From positions 1 through 42,928 of the forward strand of contig CANRHU010000026.1 in assembly GCA_947630485.1 (NCBI GenBank): 42,928 nucleotides of DNA, written 5' to 3'. Below are positions 7,447-15,868 of the stretch, one piece after another. Under the pieces are notes generated by a model. That model saw only the letters and a list, made by a program, of their open reading frames with translations, was not told the DNA's origin and searched no databases. Made by a program: the position numbers and the translations under genes. How positions within the stretch are numbered: position 1 is the stretch's first letter; every line of letters begins with the position of its first letter. The DNA is from an uncultured Lachnospiraceae bacterium. GTDB lineage: Bacteria; Bacillota; Clostridia; Lachnospirales; Lachnospiraceae.

Positions 7447-8505
7447 TTATGATATAAAACAGGCGGCAAAACCGCTGATCAGCCGCCTTAATTCTTCGTA
7501 AGTTTCCGCCTGATTCACAGCGTTCCTGAGCTGGGAGGAATGGGGAAGACCGGCCGTATACCAGACCACATGCTTGCGCATTTCACAGACGCCGAGCTTT
7601 TCCCCAAGGTCTTCGATAAGAAGCCGGGCATGACGCAGAAGCATCTCGCAGATCTCCTCCGGCGCCGGCCGGCTTCTCTCCTCTCCGGTCTCCAGATAAT
7701 AAAGAATCTCCCGGAAAATCCAGGGATTCCCTCTTGCGCCGCGGGCGATCATCAGGCCGTCGCAGCCGGTCTGGTTAAGCATGGCGGCCGCATCACGGGC
7801 CGTAAAAAGATCGCCGTTGCCGATGACGGGAATCCGGACCGCCTCCTTCACCCGCCGTATCACGTCCCAGTCTGCCTGTCCGCTGTAAAACTGCTGCCGG
7901 GTTCTTCCATGGACGGCCACCGCGGACACGCCGCACGCCTCCGCCATCTTGGCAAATTCCACGGCATCCCCCTGATTATCGTCGAACGCCTTGCGGAATT
8001 TCACGGTTACCGGCTTTTTTACGCTTCGCACGAGAGCCTTCAGAATCCTTTCCGCCTGCCGGGGATCCTTCATCAGGGCGGAGCCCTCGCCGTTATTCAC
8101 GATTTTCGGCACAGGACAGCCCATATTGATATCAATCCAGGCGTACGGTCCTTCCTCCGCCCGGGCTGCCATCGCGCTTATAATCTCCGGCTCCGAGCCG
8201 AACAGCTGCAGGGCCACCGGCCCCTCCCCTTCATCCGCCCGCATCAGTCCAAAGGTTTTATCCGCCCCGCGAAAAGCCCAGCCCGGCTTCGGCGGCGCGC
8301 CGGCCGATTCACGGAGGAAACCGTCCAGCGCGTCCGTATGATAAAACAGGGCCTTGGCACTGACCATCTCCGTATACGCCGCCCCGCAGCCCTGCTCCTC
8401 ACAAAGTCTGCGGAACACCAGATCCGTCACCCCTGCCATAGGCCCTAATATCAGACAATTTTTCAGCTTGACATTACCGATTTTCAGTTCCCTGTTCTGC
8501 TCCAT
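7447..8505 (-). CDS. dusB: tRNA-dihydrouridine synthase, DusB type
   Basis: This is a flavin-dependent TIM-barrel enzyme that reduces uridines in the tRNA D-loop. It has 352 residues from ATG 8505. LGPMAGVTDLVFRRLC lies near the N terminus. INMGCPVPKI carries the catalytic Cys. AVHGRTRQQFYSG and GNGDLFT are the FMN- and phosphate-binding segments. The start was placed at MEQNRELKIGN because GGACGG lies 6 nt upstream; a TTG at 8523 is possible. The insert around SAGAPPKPGWAFRGAD is longer than in most DusB. It lies downstream of the DUF6145-like gene. Confidence 0.93.
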   Translation of the reverse strand: MEQNRELKIGNVKLKNCLILGPMAGVTDLVFRRLCEEQGCGAAYTEMVSAKALFYHTDALDGFLRESAGAPPKPGWAFRGADKTFGLMRADEGEGPVALQLFGSEPEIISAMAARAEEGPYAWIDINMGCPVPKIVNNGEGSALMKDPRQAERILKALVRSVKKPVTVKFRKAFDDNQGDAVEFAKMAEACGVSAVAVHGRTRQQFYSGQADWDVIRRVKEAVRIPVIGNGDLFTARDAAAMLNQTGCDGLMIARGARGNPWIFREILYYLETGEERSRPAPEEICEMLLRHARLLIEDLGEKLGVCEMRKHVVWYTAGLPHSSQLRNAVNQAETYEELRRLISGFAACFIS

Positions 8506-8561
8506 ACTGTACCGTCCGAACAATCGAAAATTCTCAAGTTGCCGACACTGAAAACGTGCCG

Positions 8562-8894
8562 CTAACTGTCCGGCTTCGGCTGTGAAAGGAAAAACACGCG
8601 GTAGTACAGTTCCAACGACTCCAGAAGCTCTCTCTTTTCCTTCTGGTACTGCCAGATCTTGAGACCGCTTCCAATCTCGTCGAAGTCGAAATCGTCATCA
8701 GCCGCCGTCACCTGAAACTGCAGATTCCCCTCCTCATCGTACATAAGCGTCAGCACTCCTCCGACGTCCTCCGTAAACAGGACGCACAGAATCTGGAGTT
8801 CATCCTTCACAGCCTGCGGAAGGGAATCAAACTGCCGGTTAAAATAGTATTTCTGCTCATAGGCGCTGGCGCCGCACAGTACCACGTTCGCCAT
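8562..8894 (-). CDS. DUF6145-like small protein
   Basis: This is a 110-residue acidic protein with no signal or membrane segment. It resembles a Lachnospiraceae family that I remember as DUF6145 (MANVVLCGASAYEQKYYFN start, FTEDVGGVLTLMYDEEGN, EKRELLESLELYYRVFFL). No function is known. It starts 3 nt after the pfkA stop, so it is co-transcribed with pfkA. The family name is from memory; the gene itself is well supported by context and coding character. Confidence 0.75.
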   Translation of the reverse strand: MANVVLCGASAYEQKYYFNRQFDSLPQAVKDELQILCVLFTEDVGGVLTLMYDEEGNLQFQVTAADDDFDFDEIGSGLKIWQYQKEKRELLESLELYYRVFFLSQPKPDS

Positions 8895-8897
8895 AAT

Positions 8898-9872
8898 CTA
8901 TCGGGTCAGCAGCCTGCTGATCTCATACTGATCCTCCGGCAGATCCTTCTGCATCGCCAGGGCTTCCTGAATATCGAAATCCGTGTACTCGCCGTTCTTG
9001 TACGCAATGACGCGGTTGCTGACGCCGTTCGCCAAAAGCTCCACGGCCTTGGCGCCCATAATCGAGGCATAAACCCTGTCCTTACAGGTGGGACGGCCGC
9101 CGCGCTGCATGTAGCCCAGGATCGTGGCCCTCGCCTCAATTCCGGTGGCTGCCTCAATCCGGCGCGCCATGGAGGTGGAGTGGCCGATTCCCTCGGCGTT
9201 GATGATAATGTGATGCTTTTTGCCGATCTTGCGGTTCTCAATAATATGGTTAATCAGCACCTGTTCATTTCCGTCGTATTTCTCCGGAAGCAGGATATCT
9301 TCGGCGCCGTTGGCGATACCGCACCAGAGGGCGATATAGCCGGCATGACGGCCCATTACCTCGATGATACTGCAACGCTCATGGGAAGTGGACGTATCGC
9401 GGACCTTGTCGATCGCCTCCATGGCCGTATTTACAGCCGTGTCAAAGCCGATCGTATAGTCTGTGCAGGCGATATCCAGATCGATGGTGCCGGGCACGCC
9501 GATCGTATTGATGCCGAGCGCGGAAAGCTTCCCCGCTCCGCGGTAGGAGCCGTCGCCTCCGATGACGACAATACCGTCGATCCCGTGCTTTTTACAGATC
9601 TCCGCGCCCTTGCGCTGCCCTTCGGGAGTCATAAACTCCATACAGCGGGCCGTATAAAGAATCGTTCCGCCCTTATTGATAATCTCGGAAACCGAGGTTG
9701 TCTTCATATCGACGATCTCTTCCGCCAAAAGTCCGGCATATCCCCTCATAATGCCTTTCACCTTCAGGCCTCTGTTGATGCCTGTACGCACGACCGCACG
9801 GATTGCCGCATTCATACCGGGAGCGTCGCCTCCGCTTGTCAGGACGCCGATCGTCTTTACCGTTTTTGCCAT
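8898..9872 (-). CDS. pfkA: ATP-type 6-phosphofructokinase
   Basis: This 324-residue glycolytic enzyme phosphorylates fructose 6-phosphate to fructose 1,6-bisphosphate. LTSGGDAPGMNAAIR at residues 11-25 and GGDGSYRGA at 105-113 form the nucleotide site; Gly108 of GGDG points to ATP rather than pyrophosphate use. The catalytic loop reads GTIDLDIACTDYT (128-140): Asp131 and Asp133 are kept, but the Asn of the usual TIDND is Leu132. MGRHAGYIAL (173-182) and the C-terminal substrate motif QRGGRPTCKDRV are normal. AGGAGG lies 8 nt before the ATG. dnaE ends 65 nt upstream, so the order is dnaE-pfkA. Confidence 0.95.
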   Translation of the reverse strand: MAKTVKTIGVLTSGGDAPGMNAAIRAVVRTGINRGLKVKGIMRGYAGLLAEEIVDMKTTSVSEIINKGGTILYTARCMEFMTPEGQRKGAEICKKHGIDGIVVIGGDGSYRGAGKLSALGINTIGVPGTIDLDIACTDYTIGFDTAVNTAMEAIDKVRDTSTSHERCSIIEVMGRHAGYIALWCGIANGAEDILLPEKYDGNEQVLINHIIENRKIGKKHHIIINAEGIGHSTSMARRIEAATGIEARATILGYMQRGGRPTCKDRVYASIMGAKAVELLANGVSNRVIAYKNGEYTDFDIQEALAMQKDLPEDQYEISRLLTR

Positions 9873-9937
9873 ATGCTTAACCTCCTGTTATCCAACTGCG
9901 ATGCTATGGATTGTACGCATCTGTATACACAGCTATT

Positions 9938-12900
9938 CTAATTCATTTTACCGAGACTTTCAATATTTTTTTGCACGACTTTGACATTATTTTCACCCAA
10001 TAATTGGTAAAGATGCGAAAGAAGTCCGCTGTCGCAGGATACGCTCCGGTTCGGCGGCAGCACCTTCCGCGCCCGCTCCTTCGCCAGATAAATCGTCACG
10101 CCGTCGCGGCCGTCCGAATCCTTGAGGCAATCCATGACAGCCCCGATCTGCGCGTCATAAGCCTCCTTGTCCGCAAACTGCAGCCACAGCTGCTTCGGGA
10201 GACTGTCGAAGGGAATCACGCGCTCGCAGATCAGCTTTCCCACAGGATCGTCGCCGATGGAGGTGCGCCCCTGGATGAACACCTTAGCGTCCTCCTCCAA
10301 AACGTCCCTGTACTTCTCATAATCCCTTGGAAATACCAAAACCTCCACGCTGCCGACCAGGTCCTCCACCGTCACGTAAGCCATCATCTGACCGGTCTTT
10401 GTAGCCTTTACAGACTTATTCGTGATCATTCCGCCGATGGTGGCCTTCACGCCGTCCGCGACGGCCGCCTTCTCCGTCTCCTCATCCACCATGAAATCCG
10501 TGGTCACGGCGGTCACATTGGCGCGCCAGAGCTTCTCATAGGCCTCCAGGGGATGACCGCTGATATAAATACCGAGCATCTCCTTCTCAAACGCCAGAAG
10601 CTCTTCTTTCGTATACTCCGGGACGTCGGGGAAGGTCACCTGGAAATTCCTCCTGTCGTCCTCCGCCGCGAAATCGAACAGGGATATCTGGCCTTCCATG
10701 GCGTTTTTCTTCTCCTTATTCTTCTGTTCCAGCATATCCGGCGCCACCATGCATTTCTGCTGGCGGTTTCCGGGCAGGGAATCCAGCGCTCCCGCCTTGA
10801 TAAAGCTCTCCAGGGTCCGGCGGTTGACCTCCTTATTGCTCATCCGCTCCACAAATTCATCCATCGTGCGGAACGGGCCGTTTGCCTCGCGCTCGGCCAC
10901 GATCGTGTCCACGACCGCCCGGCCGATGCTTTTGATGGCGGAAAGTCCATAGCGGATCGCCCCGCCTGACACGGTGAAGCCGCTCTCCCCCTCGTTGATA
11001 TCCGGCGGAAGTATCGGAATGCCCATCTGGCGGCAGGTCAGAATGTACTCGGAAATCTTGTTCGTATTCTCCATGACGGACGTCATCAGCGCCGCGAAGA
11101 ACTCCTTCGGATAATAGCATTTCAGCCATGCCGTCTGGAACGCGACCACCGCGTAGCAGACCGCGTGGGACTTATTGAACGCGTAGCTCGCAAAGCTTGT
11201 CATCTCGTCAAAAATCGTGTTGGCCGTCTTCTCGTCGATCCCGTTCCTAACGCAGCCGCGGACGCCCTCCTCATCATTGCCGTAGACAAAATTCTGCCGC
11301 TCCTTCGCCATGACGGACGCTTTCTTTTTCGACATGGCGCGCCGCACCAGGTCGCTTCTTCCCATGGTGTATCCCGCCAGATCGCGGACAATCTGCATGA
11401 CCTGCTCCTGATAGACGATGCAGCCGTAGGTAGCGCTTAAGATCGGCTCCAGCTGGGGACAATCATATGTCACGGAGCTTTTCTCATTTTTCCCTTTCAG
11501 GTACTTCGGAATAAATTCCATGGGACCCGGACGGTACAGCGCGATGCCTGCGATGATATCCTCCAGCGTCTCCGGCTTGAGCTCCTTCATGAAGCTCTTC
11601 ATCCCGCTGCTCTCAAGCTGGAAAATGCCGTCGTCACGGCCGCTCCCGATCAGCTCCATGACGGCCGGGTCGTTATAATCCATCGTGTTAAAGTCCGGCT
11701 TTACGCCATAATTTTTCTCAATCTGCAAAACGGCGTCCTGAATGACCGTAAGCGTCCTCAGCCCGAGGAAATCCATTTTCAGAAGCCCCAGCTCCTCCAG
11801 CGTCGTCATCGTAAACTGGGTGGTCAGGGAACCGTCCGCCGCCCTTGAGAGAGGCACATAGTTGTCCACCGACGTCCGGCTGATCACAACGCCGGCCGCG
11901 TGCATGGAGGCGTGCCGCGGCAGCCCCTCCAGCCGCATGGACATATCGATCAAATATTTGACCTGCTCGTCTTCGTTATAGGCATTGCGCAGGTCCGGGC
12001 TGGCCTTTAACGCCTTCTCAAGCGTGATTCCCAGATCCCTAGGAATCATCTTGGCGACGGCGTCGCATTTATTATACGGAATATCCAGGGCGCGCCCCAC
12101 GTCCCGGATGACGCCGCGGGCCGCGAGCGTACCGAAGGTAATGATCTGCACCACCTGATCCTTGCCGTACTTGCGGACCACATAATCGATGACCTCCTGC
12201 CGGCGCTCGAAGCAGAAATCGATGTCGATATCCGGCATGGTGACGCGCTCCGGATTCAGGAACCGCTCAAACAGAAGGTTATAGCGGATCGGGTCGATAT
12301 CCGTGATCTCCAGGCAGTACGAGGTGATGGAACCGGCCGCGGAACCGCGGCCGGGCCCGACGCTGATTCCGCTCGATTTGGCGAAATGGATGAAATCCCA
12401 CACGATCAGGAAATAATCCACGTATCCCATGCTCTGAATCACGCCAAGCTCATAGTCCAGGCGTTTCCGCAGGGAGCCGTCCGGATCTGACGGATAACGC
12501 TTTGCCAATCCCTCGTCGCAGAGATGATTCAGATAGGTCCAGGAGTCATAACCGTCCGGCACATCGAATTTGGGGAGCTTCGTTACGCCGAACTCAATCT
12601 CCACATTGCAGCGCTTCGCAATCTCATACGTATTGTCCAGCGCCTCCTGCGCATAGGGGAAAAGCCTTCGCATCTCCTCCTCCGACTTGCAGTAATACTG
12701 GCCGCCCTCGTAGCGCATCCGGTTCTCGTCCGTGACCTTCTTGTTCGTCTGAATGCACAGAAGGATATCGTGGGCCGCCGCGTCCTCGGCGTTGATGTAA
12801 TGAATGTCGTTGGTGGCCACCAGCGGGACGCCGATCTCGCGGCTCAGTTTCATAAGCGCCTGATTCACCGTCTTCTGCGCCGGAATGCCGTGATCCTGCA

Positions 12901-13423
12901 GCTCCAGAAAATAATTGCCGCTCCCAAAGATGTCCAGATAGCGCAGGGCCGCCTCCTTTCCCTGCTGATAGAGCCCCCGCTCCAAATAGCGCTGCACCTC
13001 GCCGGCCAGGCAGGCGCTGAGGCAGATGATTCCCTGATGGTACCGGCGCAGGATCTCATAGTCCACGCGCGGCCGGTAATAGAAACCGTCCACGAAGCCC
13101 TTGGAGACAATTTTCATCAGATTCTGATAGCCTTCATTGTTCTCGGCCAGAAGAACCAGATGATAATATCGGTCCTCGCCCCGCACGTTCTCCCTGTCGA
13201 ACCGGGAGCCGGGCGCCACGTAGACCTCGCATCCCAGAATCGGTTTGATGCCGGCCGCCCTGGCCGCCTTATAGAAATCAATGACGCCGTACATCACGCC
13301 GTGATCCGTGATCGCCATGCTGTCCATGCCAAGCTCTTTCGCCCTTGCCACCAGCTCCCCGATCTTGCACGAGCCGTCCAGAAGACTGTACTCCGTATGA
13401 ACGTGAAGATGTGTAAATGCCAT
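9938..13423 (-). CDS. dnaE: DNA polymerase III alpha subunit (DnaE)
   Basis: This is a replicative polymerase subunit of 1161 residues. The N-terminal PHP domain starts THLHVHTEYSLLDGSCK. The palm carries PDIDIDFCF near residue 398, holding catalytic aspartates, with GPGRGSAAGS just before it. The C-terminal part has tandem helix-hairpin-helix sequence and an OB fold (IGGMITNKSVKATKTGQMMA, near residue 1000). It is the DnaE1/DnaE3 type, not PolC. The start is placed at 13423 (MAFTHLHVH) because GGAGGTGG lies just upstream. The frame stays open 21 codons further, into the hairpin repeat array, but that stretch is not conserved sequence. pfkA follows 65 nt after the stop. Confidence 0.96.
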   Translation of the reverse strand: MAFTHLHVHTEYSLLDGSCKIGELVARAKELGMDSMAITDHGVMYGVIDFYKAARAAGIKPILGCEVYVAPGSRFDRENVRGEDRYYHLVLLAENNEGYQNLMKIVSKGFVDGFYYRPRVDYEILRRYHQGIICLSACLAGEVQRYLERGLYQQGKEAALRYLDIFGSGNYFLELQDHGIPAQKTVNQALMKLSREIGVPLVATNDIHYINAEDAAAHDILLCIQTNKKVTDENRMRYEGGQYYCKSEEEMRRLFPYAQEALDNTYEIAKRCNVEIEFGVTKLPKFDVPDGYDSWTYLNHLCDEGLAKRYPSDPDGSLRKRLDYELGVIQSMGYVDYFLIVWDFIHFAKSSGISVGPGRGSAAGSITSYCLEITDIDPIRYNLLFERFLNPERVTMPDIDIDFCFERRQEVIDYVVRKYGKDQVVQIITFGTLAARGVIRDVGRALDIPYNKCDAVAKMIPRDLGITLEKALKASPDLRNAYNEDEQVKYLIDMSMRLEGLPRHASMHAAGVVISRTSVDNYVPLSRAADGSLTTQFTMTTLEELGLLKMDFLGLRTLTVIQDAVLQIEKNYGVKPDFNTMDYNDPAVMELIGSGRDDGIFQLESSGMKSFMKELKPETLEDIIAGIALYRPGPMEFIPKYLKGKNEKSSVTYDCPQLEPILSATYGCIVYQEQVMQIVRDLAGYTMGRSDLVRRAMSKKKASVMAKERQNFVYGNDEEGVRGCVRNGIDEKTANTIFDEMTSFASYAFNKSHAVCYAVVAFQTAWLKCYYPKEFFAALMTSVMENTNKISEYILTCRQMGIPILPPDINEGESGFTVSGGAIRYGLSAIKSIGRAVVDTIVAEREANGPFRTMDEFVERMSNKEVNRRTLESFIKAGALDSLPGNRQQKCMVAPDMLEQKNKEKKNAMEGQISLFDFAAEDDRRNFQVTFPDVPEYTKEELLAFEKEMLGIYISGHPLEAYEKLWRANVTAVTTDFMVDEETEKAAVADGVKATIGGMITNKSVKATKTGQMMAYVTVEDLVGSVEVLVFPRDYEKYRDVLEEDAKVFIQGRTSIGDDPVGKLICERVIPFDSLPKQLWLQFADKEAYDAQIGAVMDCLKDSDGRDGVTIYLAKERARKVLPPNRSVSCDSGLLSHLYQLLGENNVKVVQKNIESLGKMN

Positions 13424-13482
13424 GCGTACCACCTCCGATTTTCGATGCGGGAAGCGCGCCCCCCGTTTCCCGCACATTCTCT

Positions 13483-13572
13483 GCATGGAAATACAGAAAG
13501 CATGTCACCGGCATACTTTCTGCATGGAAATACGAAGAAAGCGTCACCGGCGTTTTCTTCGCATGGAAATAC
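13483..13572 (+). repeat. Tandem hairpin repeats, copies 5 and 6
   Basis: This is the clearest array. GCATGGAAATAC (13483-13494), a 27-nt hairpin (13495-13521, loop TCACCGG), GCATGGAAATAC (13522-13533), a 27-nt hairpin (13534-13560, loop TCACCGG), then GCATGGAAATAC (13561-13572). The period is exactly 39 nt. Stems AGAAAGCATG/CATACTTTCT and GAAGAAAGCG/CGTTTTCTTC differ in sequence but both pair, using G-U wobbles. It lies between the Crh-like gene's terminator and the dnaE start. Confidence 0.88.
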
Positions 13573-13616
13573 AAAAAACTTGCAGTCCGGGCGTCTTCCA
13601 AACCCCAGACTGCAAG
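13573..13616 (-). terminator. Intrinsic terminator after the Crh-like gene
   Basis: On minus, CTTGCAGTC (13616-13608) pairs with GACTGCAAG (13587-13579) and is followed by TTTTTT (13578-13573). It ends the hprK-murB-rapZ-whiA-Crh transcript before dnaE. Confidence 0.82.
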
Positions 13617-13689
13617 ATTCTGTCCTCGATTCCGCCTGCGGCAAAACCCATGCATCCTGCCGTGATTTTGATCGGCGGCAATCTGTATA

Positions 13690-13944
13690 TCAGCCCTCCG
13701 TCAGATACTTCTCAATGCCGGCAATCGCCATCTCCTCGTCGGAGCCGTCCGCCGTCACTAAAATCTTTACGCCGGGCAAAAGTCCCAGGGTCATCATTCC
13801 CATGATGCTCTTGGCGTTCACCCTTTTGGAATCGCTTTCCACATAGATGCTGCTGTCATACTGGCTGGCCACCTGCACTAACATCGCCACCGGACGTGCC
13901 TCCAAGCCTGGATCCAACTCAATTGTAATCGATTTTTTCTGCAT
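13690..13944 (-). CDS. Crh-like HPr-family protein (His15 replaced by Glu)
   Basis: This is an 84-residue HPr fold protein. The active-site motif reads PGLEARPVA: position 15, the PEP-dependent phosphorylation His of true HPr, is Glu (codon GAG). The regulatory serine is kept at position 46 in NAKSIMGMM. This is the Crh pattern (Bacillus Crh has Gln15 and Ser46), and the location next to whiA matches B. subtilis crh. The likely role is as an HprK-phosphorylated corepressor partner in catabolite control, not sugar phosphotransfer. hprK is four genes upstream in the same cluster. GAGGAGGAAAG precedes the ATG. An HPr with an unusual His substitute is the same statement chemically; the functional role is inference. 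Confidence 0.9.
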   Translation of the reverse strand: MQKKSITIELDPGLEARPVAMLVQVASQYDSSIYVESDSKRVNAKSIMGMMTLGLLPGVKILVTADGSDEEMAIAGIEKYLTEG

Positions 13945-13957
13945 AACTCTTTCCTCC

Positions 13958-14941
13958 TCATTCCTCCGTCCGGCCCGAAGACCGTCCGAATCCGCGTTCC
14001 TCCCGCAAATCTTCCGCTAGGTTACTAAGCTTTCTCAGCCTGTGGTTCACCCCCGATTTGCCCACCGGCGGATGCAGGAACTCGCCAAGTTCCTTCAGTG
14101 TAGCCTCTGGTTTCTCCAACCGCAGTCTGGCTGTCTCAGCCAGGCCGTCAGGCAGACCGTCAAACCCCACGGTATCCCTGATAAAAATGATATCATCGAT
14201 CTGCTTCACTGCCGCAGATACGGTCTTTTGGATATTCGCAGTCTCGCAGTTGACCTTCCGGTTGACGCTGCCGCGCATCTCCCGCACGATCCGGATATTC
14301 TCAAATTCCATCAGGGCCTGGGGGGCCTCCATTACGTTCAGAAGATCCACGATCTGGTCGCTCTCTTTGACATAGACCACGAAGTATTTTTTGCGCGCCA
14401 CAATCCTGGCATCGATCCCGAATGCGGCAATCACATCACGAATCTGAACGGCCTTCTCCTCCGTCAGACAGGCGATCTCAAAGTGATAGAACCGCTCCGG
14501 GTCGCTGACAGAACCCGCTGCCAGAAAGGCGCCGCGCAGAAAAGCGCGTTTACAGCAGCCGCGCTGGATGACGAGATTTCTCACCACCGGGAGATCCTCC
14601 CCAATCCGCCCGTCCATATCCGTCAGCTTCGCCGCCGCGAGAACCTTCCTCGCGTCCTTATCCTGCGAAACAGTGACCATATATGACCGGTTTCGGCGCA
14701 GACTGGTATTTTGCCTGACCACGATATCTGTCTTTATATTAAATGTTTTTTTTAATAATGTAAAGTACTTTCTTGCAACTGCTGCGTTTTCCGTAGCAAG
14801 CAGGATGCGGAAACATTCATTTTCATCCGTCTGAACCTTCCCGCAGAGACTCAGAATCGAGGCAATCTCAGCGATCTGGCAATGTCTGGCCGGGCTGAGC
14901 TGCCGCGAAAGTTCCTCTTTCACGCTGGATGAGAAGGACAT
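13958..14941 (-). CDS. whiA: Sporulation/cell-division regulator WhiA
   Basis: This is a 327-residue DNA-binding protein with a degenerate LAGLIDADG homing-endonuclease fold (about residues 15-215, with GCCKRAFLRGAFLAAGSVSD near the middle) and a C-terminal helix-turn-helix (ATLKELGEFLHPPVGKSGVN near residues 280-300). WhiA influences cell division and chromosome segregation in Gram-positives. The start at 14941 (MSFSSSVKEELSR) is used because GAGGTG lies upstream; an upstream ATG at 14977 would overlap rapZ. It is 10 nt after rapZ and 13 nt before the Crh-like gene. yvcK, which lies between rapZ and whiA in Bacillus, is absent here. Confidence 0.95.
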   Translation of the reverse strand: MSFSSSVKEELSRQLSPARHCQIAEIASILSLCGKVQTDENECFRILLATENAAVARKYFTLLKKTFNIKTDIVVRQNTSLRRNRSYMVTVSQDKDARKVLAAAKLTDMDGRIGEDLPVVRNLVIQRGCCKRAFLRGAFLAAGSVSDPERFYHFEIACLTEEKAVQIRDVIAAFGIDARIVARKKYFVVYVKESDQIVDLLNVMEAPQALMEFENIRIVREMRGSVNRKVNCETANIQKTVSAAVKQIDDIIFIRDTVGFDGLPDGLAETARLRLEKPEATLKELGEFLHPPVGKSGVNHRLRKLSNLAEDLREERGFGRSSGRTEE

Positions 14942-14951
14942 AACGGACACC

Positions 14952-15845
14952 TCACTGACCGGATACCGGCACTTCAATCCGCCTGCCGATATCCTTATCC
15001 CGGTGCTCCAGCTTCAGTCCCATGGGCCGCAGCGCGCGCATATGACGGTAAAGCGCCTCCGCGATCGTCACGGACCGGTGCCTGCCGCCGGTACAGCCGA
15101 TGGCGATAACCAGCTGATTCTTTCCCTCCTGTACATAATTGGGAATCAGGAAATCGATCATATCATACAGCTTCTCCAGAAAGCACATCGCCGTCCCTCC
15201 CTGCATGACATAATCCCGCACAGCCTCCTCCTCGCCGGTCATCTGCTTTAACTGCTCCACATAAAAGGGATTCGGCAGGAAGCGGACGTCGAAAACCAGG
15301 TCCGCGTCTGACGGGATTCCGTACTTGAAGCCGAAAGAGAGCACGGTGACAAACAGATTGTCAAAGCTGCGGTTCTCCAGAAACAGCTTCTCCAGCTCAT
15401 GGCGCAGATCCTTTGTAAGAAGCTTGCTGGTGTCAAAGATATAGTCCGCCTCCTCCTTTAAAAACGCCAGCTTTTCCCGCTCTTTCACGATGCCGTGGTC
15501 GATACGCCCCGTCCCCGCAAGCGGATGGCTGCGCCGCGTCTCCTTATACCGCTTGATCAGCACCTCGTCGCTGCAGTCAAGAAAAAGGACGCTGCAGGAG
15601 ACATGCTCCTTCCGCCAGCCGCTCAAAATGCCGTCAAACTGCGGCAGCTCCTGACCGCTGCGGATATCGATGCCCAGGGCCACTCGCTCCGACACCCGCT
15701 CCGGATTCGACGCAAGCAGGGAGACAAACTGACTCATCAGCGGAATCGGCAGGTTATCCACACAGTAAAACCCCATATCCTCCAACATTTTCAGCGCCGC
15801 CGTCTTACCGGCGCCCGACATTCCGGTCACTACCACCAGTTCCAT
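14952..15845 (-). CDS. rapZ: RapZ/YvcJ family nucleotide-binding protein
   Basis: This is a 297-residue P-loop protein with Walker A GMSGAGKT at residues 8-15, CVDNLPIPLM near 27-36, and the C-terminal signature GCTGGRHRSVTIAE near 250-263. In Enterobacteria RapZ is an RNase adaptor controlling glmS through small RNAs. In Bacillus, YvcJ is an NTPase linked to competence, and which role applies here is unknown. The cluster order hprK-murB-rapZ-whiA-Crh is kept, with a gap of 23 nt to murB. Confidence 0.94.
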   Translation of the reverse strand: MELVVVTGMSGAGKTAALKMLEDMGFYCVDNLPIPLMSQFVSLLASNPERVSERVALGIDIRSGQELPQFDGILSGWRKEHVSCSVLFLDCSDEVLIKRYKETRRSHPLAGTGRIDHGIVKEREKLAFLKEEADYIFDTSKLLTKDLRHELEKLFLENRSFDNLFVTVLSFGFKYGIPSDADLVFDVRFLPNPFYVEQLKQMTGEEEAVRDYVMQGGTAMCFLEKLYDMIDFLIPNYVQEGKNQLVIAIGCTGGRHRSVTIAEALYRHMRALRPMGLKLEHRDKDIGRRIEVPVSGQ

Positions 15846-15868
15846 TACCGCATCACCTCAGCTTCCGT

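Noticed and set aside
10004-10969. Long plus-strand ORFs opposite dnaE (10004-10969, 12524-13846)
   Set aside because: They are antisense shadows of a strongly conserved gene, with biased composition and no recognisable domain or ribosome site.
13424-13486. N-terminal extension of dnaE into the hairpin repeat
   Set aside because: The extra 21 residues are not conserved, and GGAGGTGG lies directly before the internal ATG at 13423.
13483-13572. CRISPR-like array (conserved 12-nt unit with 27-nt spacers)
   Set aside because: The apparent spacers are self-complementary hairpins with a fixed loop, there are only two of them, the repeat is far shorter than CRISPR repeats, and no cas gene is present.
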